Below are positions 7,744-17,047 of a stretch of DNA of 54,851 bases, in pieces. Origin of the DNA: Treponema sp. (lineage in GTDB: Bacteria > Spirochaetota > Spirochaetia > Treponematales > Breznakiellaceae); contig JAISCC010000132.1 in NCBI GenBank assembly GCA_031265845.1, forward strand, positions 1-54,851. Reading direction: 5' to 3'. The first letter of the stretch is position 1. Each line of letters opens with the position of its first letter. The notes beneath the pieces are model-generated. The model searched no databases and had not been told where the DNA came from. It was given only the letters and a program-made list of their open reading frames with translations. Made by a program: the position numbers and the translations under genes.

Positions 7744-9597
7744 ATGAGGCGGAACCTATGTACAATCGGCGTGATCGGGATGCTTGTGATCACGGGTTTT
7801 TCGGCGTGTGACTCTGAATTTACAGGAAGCGGGCGCAAACCAGAACGCACCCTAACCTTTTTGCCCGGAGACGGTGAGGGCGATCCCCATCCCGAAAAAG
7901 CGCTGGACGGGGAAAACTATACGTTGCCAAACGCGACGACGGCATTCTCAATGACCGCGCCTGAAAAAAAGCAATTCAGCGGTTGGAAAGACGGCGGAGA
8001 GGGCACTATTTACAAAGTGAACGACACGTATACCGTCAAGAGAAGCGCGACATTTATCGCCCAGTGGAAGACTGCCGGAACGCCTGACGCGCCGAAGGTA
8101 AAACAAGGCGCTTCTTCTGTTTCAGATTCAGAGACGGCAATAACTATTACATGGGAAGAGGCGTCCGGAGCGGACAGTTACATACTGTATTGTAAAAAAT
8201 ATGAGTCATTCCCCAGTACAACCGGATTGACAGAAGTGGCGAGTGGGATAACGTCCCTAAGTTACACGGTGGAGCGTGACAACAATAAAATCCCTCTGGA
8301 ACAGGGCGTTGATTATACCTTTTATGTAAAAGCCGTGAATGTGGCGGGGGAAAGCCCGTACAGCGACCTTGTAACATACAGACTAAAACCGCCGGCGAAC
8401 AGACTCTTCTTTGACAAAAACGGCGACTGGGGGCAGATATGTCTTTTAAACGTAAAAGATATGGGCATAACATCTCCGGTCACGGCGGGAACCTATACAT
8501 TCGCCATACATGGTACGGCGGACAAAGATATAGGACGGATTGCGGCGCAGTTGGTTGACAATGGCGGCGACTGGAAGACGCTTTCAGATTACAATAATAA
8601 TATGAATGGCATGAAAGCGGGCGAACCGTTTTTTCAGGTTATTACGCTTGCTGTTGAAGAAGGCGCGCATAGCGATCCGGAGGACGCCGTATTAGCGCTC
8701 TTTATACAGAAAAATGATAATGAGAACAAAAATATAAGCGTTCCTTCAAGCATATCATATACAGCTATGTCGCTTACAAAGAACGAAGCGAATCAAATAA
8801 CGTTTCAGACCGCGTACGACACAATCGATAATGGCTGGGTTATTGATCTTAAGTCGACGAGATTAGGATTGGATGAACCGGTCACGGCGGGAACCTATAC
8901 ATTCGCCATACGTGGTACGGCGGACAAAGATAGAGGACGGATTGCGGCGCAGTTGATTGACAATAAAGGCGGCGGCTGGAAGACGCTTTCAGATTACAAT
9001 AGCAATATGCATGACATGAAAGCGGGCGAACCGTTTTTTCAGGTTATTACGCTTGCTGTTGAAGAAGGCGCACATAGCGATCCGAAGGACGTCGTATTAC
9101 GTTTTTCTCTATGGAAAAATGAGGCGAATAATCCAAGCGGCGCCATAACTATATCATATACAGCTATGTCGCTTGCAAGGAACGAAGCGAATCAAATAAC
9201 GTTTCAGACCGCGTACAACGCGAGCGATAATGGCTGGTTTGTTGAGCTTAAAGCAAGCGATTTAGGATGGAATAAACCTATACAAATAGGACAGACCTAT
9301 ATTCTTGCCATAGAAGGTTCGCTCAACTATGGTTTCAACTGGATGACAACCGCCCTTGCCTATAATAAGGATCCATGGCGGGCGCTGTCAGACTATAACA
9401 GCGGAATTGCCGCCAAGTCGAGAAATGAGACATTTAAGGAGAACATATACATAACGACGGCTAATGCTCCTGATCCCTCTTACGGACCCGACGGCGTTAT
9501 TGTACAGTTGTCCATTTCTAATAATGAGATACAAGGGAGCGTGAATGAGCCGATCCGTCTCTCCGGCGCAAAGATTTCTCTGATGAACGCCTTTTAG
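7744..9597 (+). CDS. Lipoprotein with InlB-like, fibronectin III and three repeated beta domains
   Basis: A 617-residue surface or periplasmic lipoprotein. The signal peptide ends in ITGFSAC. Domains in order: an InlB/Flg_new-type repeat (about 36-107, ending in TFIAQW), a fibronectin type III domain (about 112-215, with ITITWEEASGADSYILY and GVDYTFYVKAVNVAGESPYSD), then three homologous domains of about 130 residues. The second and third each open near NQITFQTAY, and the first two share GTYTFAI and GTADKD with near-identical DNA. The ATG at 7744 has GGAG eight bases upstream; that site could be masked by the last hairpin of the preceding array. Probably an adhesin or carbohydrate-binding surface protein; ligand unknown. 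The next small frame may be a cut-off part of it. Confidence 0.85.
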   Translation: MRRNLCTIGVIGMLVITGFSACDSEFTGSGRKPERTLTFLPGDGEGDPHPEKALDGENYTLPNATTAFSMTAPEKKQFSGWKDGGEGTIYKVNDTYTVKRSATFIAQWKTAGTPDAPKVKQGASSVSDSETAITITWEEASGADSYILYCKKYESFPSTTGLTEVASGITSLSYTVERDNNKIPLEQGVDYTFYVKAVNVAGESPYSDLVTYRLKPPANRLFFDKNGDWGQICLLNVKDMGITSPVTAGTYTFAIHGTADKDIGRIAAQLVDNGGDWKTLSDYNNNMNGMKAGEPFFQVITLAVEEGAHSDPEDAVLALFIQKNDNENKNISVPSSISYTAMSLTKNEANQITFQTAYDTIDNGWVIDLKSTRLGLDEPVTAGTYTFAIRGTADKDRGRIAAQLIDNKGGGWKTLSDYNSNMHDMKAGEPFFQVITLAVEEGAHSDPKDVVLRFSLWKNEANNPSGAITISYTAMSLARNEANQITFQTAYNASDNGWFVELKASDLGWNKPIQIGQTYILAIEGSLNYGFNWMTTALAYNKDPWRALSDYNSGIAAKSRNETFKENIYITTANAPDPSYGPDGVIVQLSISNNEIQGSVNEPIRLSGAKISLMNAF

Positions 9598-9602
9598 TCG
9601 AT

Positions 9603-9866
9603 ATGTCGGCGAGGAATAATTCCCAGTATGGTGGCGATGATGTACGAGATGTCAGGTTGTATGCGACTTCAAATTCTTTGGTGGCGTCGTTTGATGGCGT
9701 CATTCCGGTTGACGATTTCCATTCGTTCACCAGCATATTGGGCGGCGATAATTATAGTTACAACGGCTCTTTTTGGGCGGAACGTCAGAGCGCTCCGTTT
9801 GCCATCAGTTCTGACGGGCAGCAAATATCGGTTGCATTTGATGGAAGCCAGCTTGTTGTAAACTAG
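9603..9866 (+). CDS. Small ORF of unknown function just after the repeat lipoprotein
   Basis: An 87-codon frame starts five bases after the upstream stop, in another frame, with no ribosome site. Its protein is beta-rich (VRLYATSNSLVASFDG, ISVAFDGSQLVVN) and looks like one more extracellular beta domain. There is no signal peptide. It could be translated by reinitiation, or it could be the last domain of the upstream lipoprotein, separated by a frameshift. I cannot choose between them. Confidence 0.45.
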   Translation: MSARNNSQYGGDDVRDVRLYATSNSLVASFDGVIPVDDFHSFTSILGGDNYSYNGSFWAERQSAPFAISSDGQQISVAFDGSQLVVN

Positions 9867-9912
9867 GCGCGCGGTTTCTCAGGACAGGCGGATTTGACCT
9901 GGGATTTTCAAT

Positions 9913-9948
9913 GTCGCGGCGCCAACGCCAACGCTCTGGCGCCGCGAC
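9913..9948 (+). other. Strong inverted repeat in the leader of the CsgG-barrel gene
   Basis: GTCGCGGCGCC (9913-9923) is perfectly complementary to GGCGCCGCGAC (9938-9948), an 11-bp G+C-rich stem with a 14-nt loop. No U-run follows. It sits 37 bases before the ATG at 9986 and may end upstream transcripts or protect the mRNA. Confidence 0.6.
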
Positions 9949-9985
9949 GCTCATAAGCAGGTATATTTAAAGGAGTTGGATTGCG

Positions 9986-11137
9986 ATGAAAAAATTACTT
10001 GTCGCCCTTTTATTTTTTGCAAGCGCCGCGTTGTGTTTCGCCAGGGATACGCTTTCGCTTGACATGGCGCTGGAGAACATGGGGGCGTATTTTGCGGAGC
10101 GCATCACGGCTTACACGACGAAGTTCAGCGGCGAGGATGCGGGCGCGGAGGCGCCGGTCGTCGTCTTGCCCATAACTGCGGACGCGGAACGGTACAAGCG
10201 CGTATGCGAGCGTATACAGGACGACTTGATAGAATTGCTGGAAAACGGCAAAGTAACCGTCGTGGATCGGAGGAACACCGAAGAAATCGACGCGGAGATC
10301 AGCTATCAGCAGGATTCGGGATATGTAGACGAAGAGAAAGCCAACAGCCTAGGCGAAGCGCTCGGCGGACGGATAATCCTGTTCGGATCATGGACGAAAT
10401 CCGGCTCCGGGTATCGCCTGACTCTCAGCGCCACAGACGTGCGGACAAGGCAGGTGATCGGCTCGCGCAGCCTGGAAGTGAAGCATGACGGGTGGATCGA
10501 ATCCCGTCTCCCAACGCATATCCTCCATGTTGGCGTACGGGGCGGCTATGTCATGCACACCTATACGATGTCGGACTCTTTCACCGCCGCGCTTTCCGGC
10601 AAGAACATGGCGTATAACTTCCTGTTCGGTGCGGCGCAAGCGTCCGTGTACTTTACAGATAATGTCGCGCTGCAAACAGGCTTGATCTACAACCGGGATA
10701 TTGTTGAATATTCCGGCGTTGAAACCTATATGGAAACGCAGCATCCATATAAGGCGACGTTTGATTCCACTTCCCTTATCGTGCCGGCGCTGATACGCTA
10801 CGATTTTAGACCCGGGCTTTTCGTATTGGGCATTATGGTGGGTCCCTATTTTACCATTCCCCTTGGAGACATGACATACAATGTGCGGTATTCCACCGGC
10901 TATCTGTATGAAGGAAAGGATATGGATTATGCGTATTCCATTCCTTTGGGGATTATGATAGGCGGCAGCGCGGGCATGAGGCTTGGACCGGGCAGCCTGT
11001 TCGCGGATGTCAGGTACGGCATAGACCTGGGAAATGTCAGCATCGCCTCGTATGGCATATTAGACGTCTATAAACGATTTTTTATATCGTTTACGCTTGG
11101 GTATGAATTCGGCTTTCTGGAAAGGAGGGTAAAATAA
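9986..11137 (+). CDS. CsgG-like domain fused to an outer-membrane beta-barrel
   Basis: A 383-residue exported protein with a signal peptide ending in CFA (about 1-19). Residues about 50-165 form a CsgG/LpoB-type domain: VVVLPITADAERYK, IELLENGKVTVVDRRNTEEI, GYVDEEKANSLGEALGGRIILFGSWT. From about 175 to the end the sequence alternates amphipathic strands with turns (VGVRGGYVMHTY, ASVYFTDNVALQTGLIYN, ISFTLGYEFGF), as in small outer-membrane barrels, and ends in aromatic-rich strands. The ATG follows AAAGGAG. Its stop overlaps the next gene's start (TAATG), so the two are translationally coupled and their products probably work together. Part of this gene (about 10780-10970) recurs in the mosaic pseudogene near 20 kb. 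Confidence 0.85.
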   Translation: MKKLLVALLFFASAALCFARDTLSLDMALENMGAYFAERITAYTTKFSGEDAGAEAPVVVLPITADAERYKRVCERIQDDLIELLENGKVTVVDRRNTEEIDAEISYQQDSGYVDEEKANSLGEALGGRIILFGSWTKSGSGYRLTLSATDVRTRQVIGSRSLEVKHDGWIESRLPTHILHVGVRGGYVMHTYTMSDSFTAALSGKNMAYNFLFGAAQASVYFTDNVALQTGLIYNRDIVEYSGVETYMETQHPYKATFDSTSLIVPALIRYDFRPGLFVLGIMVGPYFTIPLGDMTYNVRYSTGYLYEGKDMDYAYSIPLGIMIGGSAGMRLGPGSLFADVRYGIDLGNVSIASYGILDVYKRFFISFTLGYEFGFLERRVK

Positions 11138-13281
11138 TGAAACGCGCCCGCATTATACTGGGTGTTTTAGCAGCGCTGGCGGCGTCCGGCTGCGGACAGA
11201 TGACAGGGTTTGAGACCGACAATAAATTTGAGGGGCTTATAAGCGGTACGCAAGACGGCGTTGACGGCAAGCGGAATATCCGGGGCCCGGCGATTTTCCT
11301 CTATGCGGAAGACAAAGAGTACGGTTACAACTCGATCTTTGATTATGGGACCATATCAATAGACGAAATTCCGGGCGAAAAAACCGTTGTGTTTAGCGTT
11401 AAAAACGAGGGGGAAAACGATTTGACGCTGACCGGCTCGCCATTTGTCGCTTTGACCGGCGACGACGCTTTTTCCATCGTGGCCCAACCTGTGTGGCAGG
11501 GCAGTCCGCTGATAAAGGTGGGCAACAGGACCGGAGACGTTACGTTTTCAGTCAAATTTAAGCCGTCAGCCAACGCCCGTTACGGCGTGAAGACAAGCGT
11601 GTTGACCATTAAAAGCGATGACAAGAAAGCGCCGGAATTGACGATCACCCTCCAGGCGACCGGAACCAACGGTTCATGGCAGGCTCTTTGGGGAACGGCG
11701 GATAATGAAAGATTAACACGGGGCGTTTCCAACAGCGATGGCAATATTTTTGTAACCGGATACATTGGCCCCGACGGGGACGACAAGTTGACGGAAGATG
11801 ACGAGCGTGATTTTCGAGACGGCTACATCGCCGAGTTGGATCCGCGTACGGGATTGGTTGCCGGAGAGCCGGAAAAATACTTCAAGATAAGCGAGCGCAG
11901 TGGGTTTAATACAACAGCTATTGCCGGAATTTCCGCAATGACGCTGGGAGATTATATCATCGGCGGTCAGACTGCTTATAAGAACAGCGGTTATAGATGG
12001 AATGGGTACGCATTAGCAAAAATAAGCGACTTTAACAAAGAGCCATATTCGTACTATTTTTATACGGGTACGGAAAATTTAAAAAATGGAATCCCCGTAG
12101 CAGACGACTACACTGACGGTATGATGTTTTATCCGCCGTTGGATTATGAGGGCGTTGTTGGTTATGACGAGGAAGGGAAGCCGGTGTGGGAGGATCGTGA
12201 TGTTGATGATGTTTATGCCGCTAATAAAGAAAAGCTTTTCTGGGCTGATTCATATCTTACAACCGTATTATATGATCATATATGGGAGCAAATTTTAACG
12301 GTCGGTACGGTCGAGCTTTTTGAAAAAATTGATAATGTTGATTATTCTTCTAGTGGGCTTTTTATTAACGGGCATTTTAGGGAAAATTTATCACTTGTTA
12401 ATAATGCCGCAAATCGTATATTTATTCCATTTGATCGCAAGAGCTTTGACAAACTTAGTACATTGTGGGGAGACGAATATTATTATAAGTATTATACGGA
12501 TGATGAGAGAAAACTTTATATTGATAATGAATTGAAAGACGAAAACGGCGCTCCGGTGAAAACTAGTGGTCCTTATCAGATATATGGCGCCGCAGCATTT
12601 GACAACGGCGTTGTGGTTGTTGGAAGTGTGGTGACAGAAGACGGGCAAAAGGCGTTGGCGATTTATGTTAAAATGAGCCCTAATATAGTATTTGGATGGG
12701 CGCGTGTTTACGGCGGCATTAACAGTTCATTCCAGAATGCGGTGAAAGTCGGCAACGACGTACTTTTACTCGGATACACTAACGGGGACGGGCATACGAC
12801 AGGCGAAGGGTATGTGGTCAAACTGTCGCCGGGCGGCGATGGTACGCCCGCATTTGCAAAATCAACCGCGACATTGGGGCTGGGCCTGTCAAACCTCACG
12901 GAATTTTTCAACGGTTTGCAGGATGCTGATGGAAATTATGTTTTGGTTGGACAATCCAACTCCGCCGCAAGCGGCGACACTCAAAAACAAGCCATCGCGT
13001 ATAATGTCGCCAATGCAACCGGCTCTCACGGAATGGAAGACGGGTATCTTGTAAAACTTAACAGCGCTGGCGAGGTTCTGATTGATGATGCAACCAAAGT
13101 TCCGTATCAAAGGTGGTTCGGCGGCGGCGCGCAAGATCAGATTGAAGGAATCTGTGAAACCAGCACGTACTACTACTTAATCGGGTATTCAAAGTCAAAC
13201 TTCGCGGCCTACAATAATAAGGGCGCTTTTGACAACTGGGTCTTGCGCATTCCGAAAGACACGCTGGAATTGCAGGAATAG
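11137..13281 (+). CDS. Large lipoprotein with a choice-of-anchor D domain
   Basis: A 714-residue lipoprotein; the signal peptide ends in ALAASGC. Residues about 48-180 form an Ig-like 'choice-of-anchor D' (ASPM/Hydin-like) domain with DYGTISIDEIPGEKTVVFSV and VTFSVKFKPSANARYG. The rest is a series of beta-propeller-like blades, with repeated shapes such as GYVVKLSPGGDG, NGLQDADGNYVLVGQSNSA and GYLVKLNSAGEVL, ending in RWFGGGAQDQIEGI. This resembles secreted propeller proteins on the cell surface. It is coupled to the CsgG-barrel gene by a TAATG overlap, which suggests the barrel partner assembles or exports it. The central part (12000-12550) is AT-rich compared with its ends. Its middle and 3' end recur in the pseudogene near 20 kb. 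Confidence 0.85.
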   Translation: MKRARIILGVLAALAASGCGQMTGFETDNKFEGLISGTQDGVDGKRNIRGPAIFLYAEDKEYGYNSIFDYGTISIDEIPGEKTVVFSVKNEGENDLTLTGSPFVALTGDDAFSIVAQPVWQGSPLIKVGNRTGDVTFSVKFKPSANARYGVKTSVLTIKSDDKKAPELTITLQATGTNGSWQALWGTADNERLTRGVSNSDGNIFVTGYIGPDGDDKLTEDDERDFRDGYIAELDPRTGLVAGEPEKYFKISERSGFNTTAIAGISAMTLGDYIIGGQTAYKNSGYRWNGYALAKISDFNKEPYSYYFYTGTENLKNGIPVADDYTDGMMFYPPLDYEGVVGYDEEGKPVWEDRDVDDVYAANKEKLFWADSYLTTVLYDHIWEQILTVGTVELFEKIDNVDYSSSGLFINGHFRENLSLVNNAANRIFIPFDRKSFDKLSTLWGDEYYYKYYTDDERKLYIDNELKDENGAPVKTSGPYQIYGAAAFDNGVVVVGSVVTEDGQKALAIYVKMSPNIVFGWARVYGGINSSFQNAVKVGNDVLLLGYTNGDGHTTGEGYVVKLSPGGDGTPAFAKSTATLGLGLSNLTEFFNGLQDADGNYVLVGQSNSAASGDTQKQAIAYNVANATGSHGMEDGYLVKLNSAGEVLIDDATKVPYQRWFGGGAQDQIEGICETSTYYYLIGYSKSNFAAYNNKGAFDNWVLRIPKDTLELQE

Positions 13282-13560
13282 ACGTCGGTTCCGGTCATCC
13301 GGAGCCGACGCCCCGAAGAAGCGGCTTGCAAGGCAAGCGATTTTGTCTGCGGGTGTGTCAATTGGCGCATCCGTGGACTCTTGGTTTCATCTTCGCATGA
13401 ACAGCTATAGCGGATATAGTGATTGACAGGCTTGTCAAGATTCATATAGGAAATATAGACAACGCCTCTATACAAAAACTTTCAACCGCCGGATTGCGCG
13501 GCATTGGCGTTTCCAGCAGGAAAGCCCGATATATCTTTTCCCGTACAGTATTCTTTGAAG
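13282..13560 (+). repeat. 3' flank duplicated near 20.75-21.02 kb (copy A)
   Basis: From about 13300 the DNA matches 20755 onward almost base for base: CCCCGAAGAAGCGGCTTGC, TGGACTCTTGGTTTCATC and GTGATTGACAGGCTTG occur in both, in the same order, with small indels. The match fades after about 13530. No gene is seen. It belongs to the same duplication that produced the mosaic pseudogene. Confidence 0.8.
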
Positions 13561-13614
13561 AATGTATCCCGTCTTACAAACGAAGAAATTGTAAAGAAGA
13601 TCGCAATAGCGCGT

Positions 13615-13721
13615 GTGTCTGACACCGGAGAGCGTGAGGCGCTGAATTGACGCCAGCGTGTCTGACACCGGAGAGCGTGAGACGCTTGAATTGACGCCAG
13701 TGTGTCTGACACCAGTCAGAC
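13615..13721. repeat. Tandem repeat of 43-44 nt carrying GTGTCTGACAC
   Basis: The imperfect palindrome GTGTCTGACAC starts at 13615, 13658 and 13702. The first two copies are followed by CGGAGAGCGTGAG and AATTGACGCCAG; the third ends in GTCTGAC ACCA GTCAGAC, which folds. The same 11-mer occurs twice between the caspase genes (24594, 24652). Between here and 14056 I see no gene. Confidence 0.8.
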
Positions 13722-14056
13722 AAGATATTTTGCCTTATGACGACACGGTTTTTACAGGCGTTTGTGCGCTATCATAGATTGGATTCTATCCCAAAAACAG
13801 AAGAAAAAGCGATGCGTTATAAATGGCCGCCATACGCATCTATTGCCGTAAGATAGTTATACAAATTAGTTACAATAATGATGAACCAAGATGCCGCGGA
13901 TTTTCGTGGATTATATGGATTTTTTATACAAAAATCTCTCTTAAATCTGCGACGCCAAACATGGCGCGCCCATACATGGCGCAATCCGCGTAGTCCGCCA
14001 CAGCGGGAGCAGGCGCTCTCTGTCGCGCATTATTTTACGAAAATGTATAGAAAGCG

Positions 14057-14085
14057 TTGTGAGAGAACAAAATTTGTGTTATTAT
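14057..14085 (+). promoter_or_regulatory. Promoter of the poly-C barrel gene
   Basis: TTGTGA (14057-14062), 17 nt, TATTAT (14080-14085). Transcription would start near 14092 and give a leader of about 130 nt before the ATG at 14221. Confidence 0.55.
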
Positions 14086-14220
14086 AACTTACTGGGCAGG
14101 ATGATTTCAGATTTGTCATATACAAAATTATACTTATATACAAGCCATCACATGACCCGGCGGAAAGGCGTTGGCGCGTCGTTTTATAGCGGGCGGCTGC
14201 CGCAGCCGGAAAGAAACGTA

Positions 14221-16179
14221 ATGCTCACCCCCCCCCCCCCCCGAAAGCCGCGTACTTTCACCATCGCCTGGGTTTTTCTCTTAACTATACATGGATTTCT
14301 CCACGCCCAGACCGCTTCTGAAATAGACCTGTTGCTGGCGAACAAAGAGATCGCCTTCGCCCACGCATGCCGTTTTACGCTGGCGGCGGCGGCAAAGACC
14401 GGAGCCGAAATCGCAGACGATCAGGCGGCTTTCACCCGCGCCCATGAGAACGGCTGGCTTCCAAAACAGGCTGATGCGGACAATCCCATCAGAATGGGCG
14501 AACTTTCGTTCCTCATTATGCGGGCGTTCAACATGAAAGGCTCTTTTCTCTACGCCCTTTTCCCAAACCCCCGCTACGCTTTTCGGGAACTTGACCACTT
14601 AAAGCTGCTCCCGGGGCGGCGCAGCCCGATGTCGCAGGTGTCGGGAGAAGAACTGCTGTGGATATTGGGCATGGTACTGTCGTATTTGGAAGAGCGGATG
14701 GCTTCAACGGCTAAAGCCGGAGCTTCAACCAGCGACGCTTCTACGGAACCATCGCCGGACATGCCAAATGCGCCGCCGCCGGTCGTGAAGGCTGATCCGA
14801 AGTGGTGGCTCGCGCCGGACACGCCGGACACGCGGAGTGAGCCGCCATCCGGGGACGCCCAGTCGCAATGGTGGGTGGCGCCGTTCCCCGCGCCGGACGC
14901 GCAGAGTGAGCCGCCGCCTGGGGGCGATGAATGGTGGGTCGCGCCGCGTTCTGCGCCGCCGGACGCCGTTCCCGCCGGAGAGAGCCAAAACCCAGTCGCC
15001 GCCAGTTCCGCAGACTTCGGCATTCTGATTAGCGTGGAGCCGTCGTATGACAAGGACGGAAAAGGCTTCCAGATTGTCGGCGGTGTGACTCCGTGGATTT
15101 CGGCGGCGCTTGGCAAAAAGATGGATGTCTCTGTTTCCGCAAAGCTTTCATTTGTATACGGAGAGCGAGGACGGTCAGAGTCGCCGCCCTTTATCGCCGA
15201 ACTGGAGCGGGCGGAGGCGACCTTCCGTCCAGTTCAAATGCTCCAGCTTACAGTAGGACGGCAACGGTTCAAGGACAACGCGCAGATGATAGCGTCCGGC
15301 TTTTTCGACGGCTTTTTCGCAACCGCCGGTCTGGGCTGGGCGCGGCTTTCTGTGGGCGCGTTTTATACGGGCTTGCAGTACAAGAAAAGCGCGGAAATCC
15401 TGATGACAACGCACGATCAAATCAAGCATACGGCGCCTGTGGATTACGGCGATCCTGACTCCTATTTCGCCTCCCGCCGGATATTTGTTCCGGTGGCAAT
15501 CGAATTCCCGGATTTAACCCCGCGAACCTCGCTGTCCCTTATGGCTATCGGTCAGTTTGACGTAAACGCCGCAGCGTACGCCGCAGCGCAACCTCTGCAC
15601 ACCCAATACATGGAAGCCCGTTACGGTGTTGAGGCTGCGGACACACTGCGCTTCACGGTTGCCGGCATTGGCTTTCTCGCTGAGAGCGCAGAGACTGCGG
15701 GAGCCACGGCGTTGTGGGGCGGCGCGGCGGCGGCGCTGGACGCTGACTGGATCACGCCCGGAAGGACGCCCGACATGCTCTCCTTCAAGGCGCGGTGGGG
15801 AAGCGGCGTTGCAAGCGGCGATTTCAGGGCGTTCCTGCCGATAAGCGGCTTGGCTCAAGGGCTTGTCTTCACCCCAGCCCTGTCCGGACTGCTGACGATC
15901 CGGCTTTCCTACGCGGCGCGTCTTTTGCGGACGTTTTCCCTTGCCGCAGAAGGCGTACTCTTCTGGCGCACTGATCGTGAGACCGTCAAGGACGCCGAAC
16001 TGGACGGCGCGTCGAAAGACCCGTTTTTGGGAGGAGAACTCGCCGCCTCCTGTATATGGTCGCCCCAGTCCGCGATCATTGCGACTGCGGGCGGGGGCGT
16101 TTTTCTGCCGGGACGCGCTTTTGTCCACGGCTCGCCGGTACGGTGGAAAATCCATGCGGGCGTAACCGTATCATTATGA
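14221..16179 (+). CDS. Outer-membrane barrel protein with a poly-C tract after the start codon (phase-variable candidate)
   Basis: A 652-residue exported protein. The ATG at 14221 is followed by CTC A and 15 C, so codons 3-8 are Thr, four Pro and Arg; with 15 C the frame stays open. The signal peptide comes after the tract (core TIAWVFLLTIHGFLHAQ, cleavage near residue 31). Next is an alpha-helical domain (about 35-165) with RMGELSFLIMRAFNMKGSFLYALF, and a linker with three imperfect copies of a WW-x-AP repeat (about 200-260). A long C-terminal beta-barrel-like part follows. The ribosome site is weak (GGAAAG). Gain or loss of one C would put the rest out of frame, so expression is expected to switch on and off. 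A longer upstream frame from 14059 exists but lacks a signal at its start. Probably a porin or surface antigen. Confidence 0.8.
   Translation: MLTPPPPRKPRTFTIAWVFLLTIHGFLHAQTASEIDLLLANKEIAFAHACRFTLAAAAKTGAEIADDQAAFTRAHENGWLPKQADADNPIRMGELSFLIMRAFNMKGSFLYALFPNPRYAFRELDHLKLLPGRRSPMSQVSGEELLWILGMVLSYLEERMASTAKAGASTSDASTEPSPDMPNAPPPVVKADPKWWLAPDTPDTRSEPPSGDAQSQWWVAPFPAPDAQSEPPPGGDEWWVAPRSAPPDAVPAGESQNPVAASSADFGILISVEPSYDKDGKGFQIVGGVTPWISAALGKKMDVSVSAKLSFVYGERGRSESPPFIAELERAEATFRPVQMLQLTVGRQRFKDNAQMIASGFFDGFFATAGLGWARLSVGAFYTGLQYKKSAEILMTTHDQIKHTAPVDYGDPDSYFASRRIFVPVAIEFPDLTPRTSLSLMAIGQFDVNAAAYAAAQPLHTQYMEARYGVEAADTLRFTVAGIGFLAESAETAGATALWGGAAAALDADWITPGRTPDMLSFKARWGSGVASGDFRAFLPISGLAQGLVFTPALSGLLTIRLSYAARLLRTFSLAAEGVLFWRTDRETVKDAELDGASKDPFLGGELAASCIWSPQSAIIATAGGGVFLPGRAFVHGSPVRWKIHAGVTVSL
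14228..14242. repeat. Homopolymer tract, 15 C, inside the start of the barrel gene
   Basis: An unbroken run of 15 C begins seven bases into the gene. In the given length the downstream frame, including the signal peptide, is open. This is the typical position for slipped-strand on/off switching of a surface protein. Confidence 0.95.
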
Positions 16180-16234
16180 ATGGCGCCGGTTGCGGATGAG
16201 AAGCGTTGTATAAGAAGGATGCGGGCAGGATCAT

Positions 16235-16330
16235 GGCTTTCAAACACGCCGGACTGGACGACGTGTCAAAAGACCTGTTTCCGGGAAGAATAGTCGCCGC
16301 ATCCGCCGGGACGCGCTTTTGCGGCTGGCA
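16235..16330 (+). repeat. Decayed copy of the 3' end of the barrel gene
   Basis: After the barrel gene's stop, 16237-16325 resembles 15990-16130 inside that gene: CGCCGGACTGGACGACG against CGCCGAACTGGACGGCG, and GCCGGGACGCGCTTTTG in both. A stretch in between is missing. It looks like a partial tandem duplication that has lost bases. No open frame survives. Confidence 0.6.
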
Positions 16331-16347
16331 TGAAAAGTGAGGATCGT

Positions 16348-17016
16348 ATGAGAAGGATGATGACAGGATTATTGCTTTCGTTTTTTGGATCGGCCACAGC
16401 GCTTGCGGCTCAAGAAATGGCGGTCAAAGAAACAAGCGGCGTTGTAGAAGCGAAGTTGCCGGGCGCGAATATGTGGCTTCCGGTGAGGGCGGGGCAGATT
16501 ATACAGCCGGACACGTTGCTTTCCACCGGCTTTAACAGCGGCGCCCGCATCGTCGCCGGAGACGCAGTTCTGACAATGCATCCGTTGACGCGGATACACA
16601 CGGCTGAACTGTCCTCGCCCCAAGGCGACACGCCGCAAGGCGGAGTCCGCGTAGAAATCACACTTCACGCCGGGCGAATCAGGGTGGACGCGGAAACGAA
16701 CGTGGCGCTTATAGTCAGGGCGTCGGCGTCCGTTGTGTCGGGAATGAGCGCCGGCTTTGCGTTTGACTTTGACGGCGCGTATGTGCGGGTATACGAAGGG
16801 CGAGTTCATATTGCCGGCGGCGAACGCGCCGGCGCGTATGTGGGAGCCGGGCAGAGGGTGACCGTCAACGCCGACACCGGCCGGATCGGCTCTGCGGCGG
16901 AAACCGCTCAGAAAGAGCTTGCGCCCGCTTTGCCCATAGGACTGGATGAAGCGCCGCAGAAGAAGCCGGAGATTCCCGTATACGGAACCCTCGCCGTGAG
17001 CGTGGGCTGGGATTAG
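16348..17016 (+). CDS. Exported FecR-like domain protein
   Basis: A 222-residue protein with a signal peptide (MRRMMTGLLLSFFGSATALA, cleaved before AQE). The rest matches a FecR domain: a leading strand pair (TSGVVEAKLPGANMWLPVRAG), QIIQPDTLLSTGFNSGARIVAGDAVLTMHPLTRIHT, and the late strands FAFDFDGAYVRVYEGRVHIAG with GAGQRVTVNADTG. In iron-uptake systems FecR is a sigma regulator, but exported stand-alone FecR domains are common in spirochaetes and are more likely structural or sensory. The ATG at 16348 is preferred over 16330 because the signal peptide begins there and GTGAGG lies five bases upstream. It sits 31 bases upstream of the next lipoprotein gene, in the same direction. Confidence 0.8.
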   Translation: MRRMMTGLLLSFFGSATALAAQEMAVKETSGVVEAKLPGANMWLPVRAGQIIQPDTLLSTGFNSGARIVAGDAVLTMHPLTRIHTAELSSPQGDTPQGGVRVEITLHAGRIRVDAETNVALIVRASASVVSGMSAGFAFDFDGAYVRVYEGRVHIAGGERAGAYVGAGQRVTVNADTGRIGSAAETAQKELAPALPIGLDEAPQKKPEIPVYGTLAVSVGWD

Positions 17017-17047
17017 GAATGAGAGGCGAAGAAAGGGGAATGTCACA

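Noticed and set aside
14059..14220. A longer N-terminus for the barrel gene, from 14059
   Set aside because: It would place 54 non-hydrophobic residues before the signal peptide and starts inside the promoter region.
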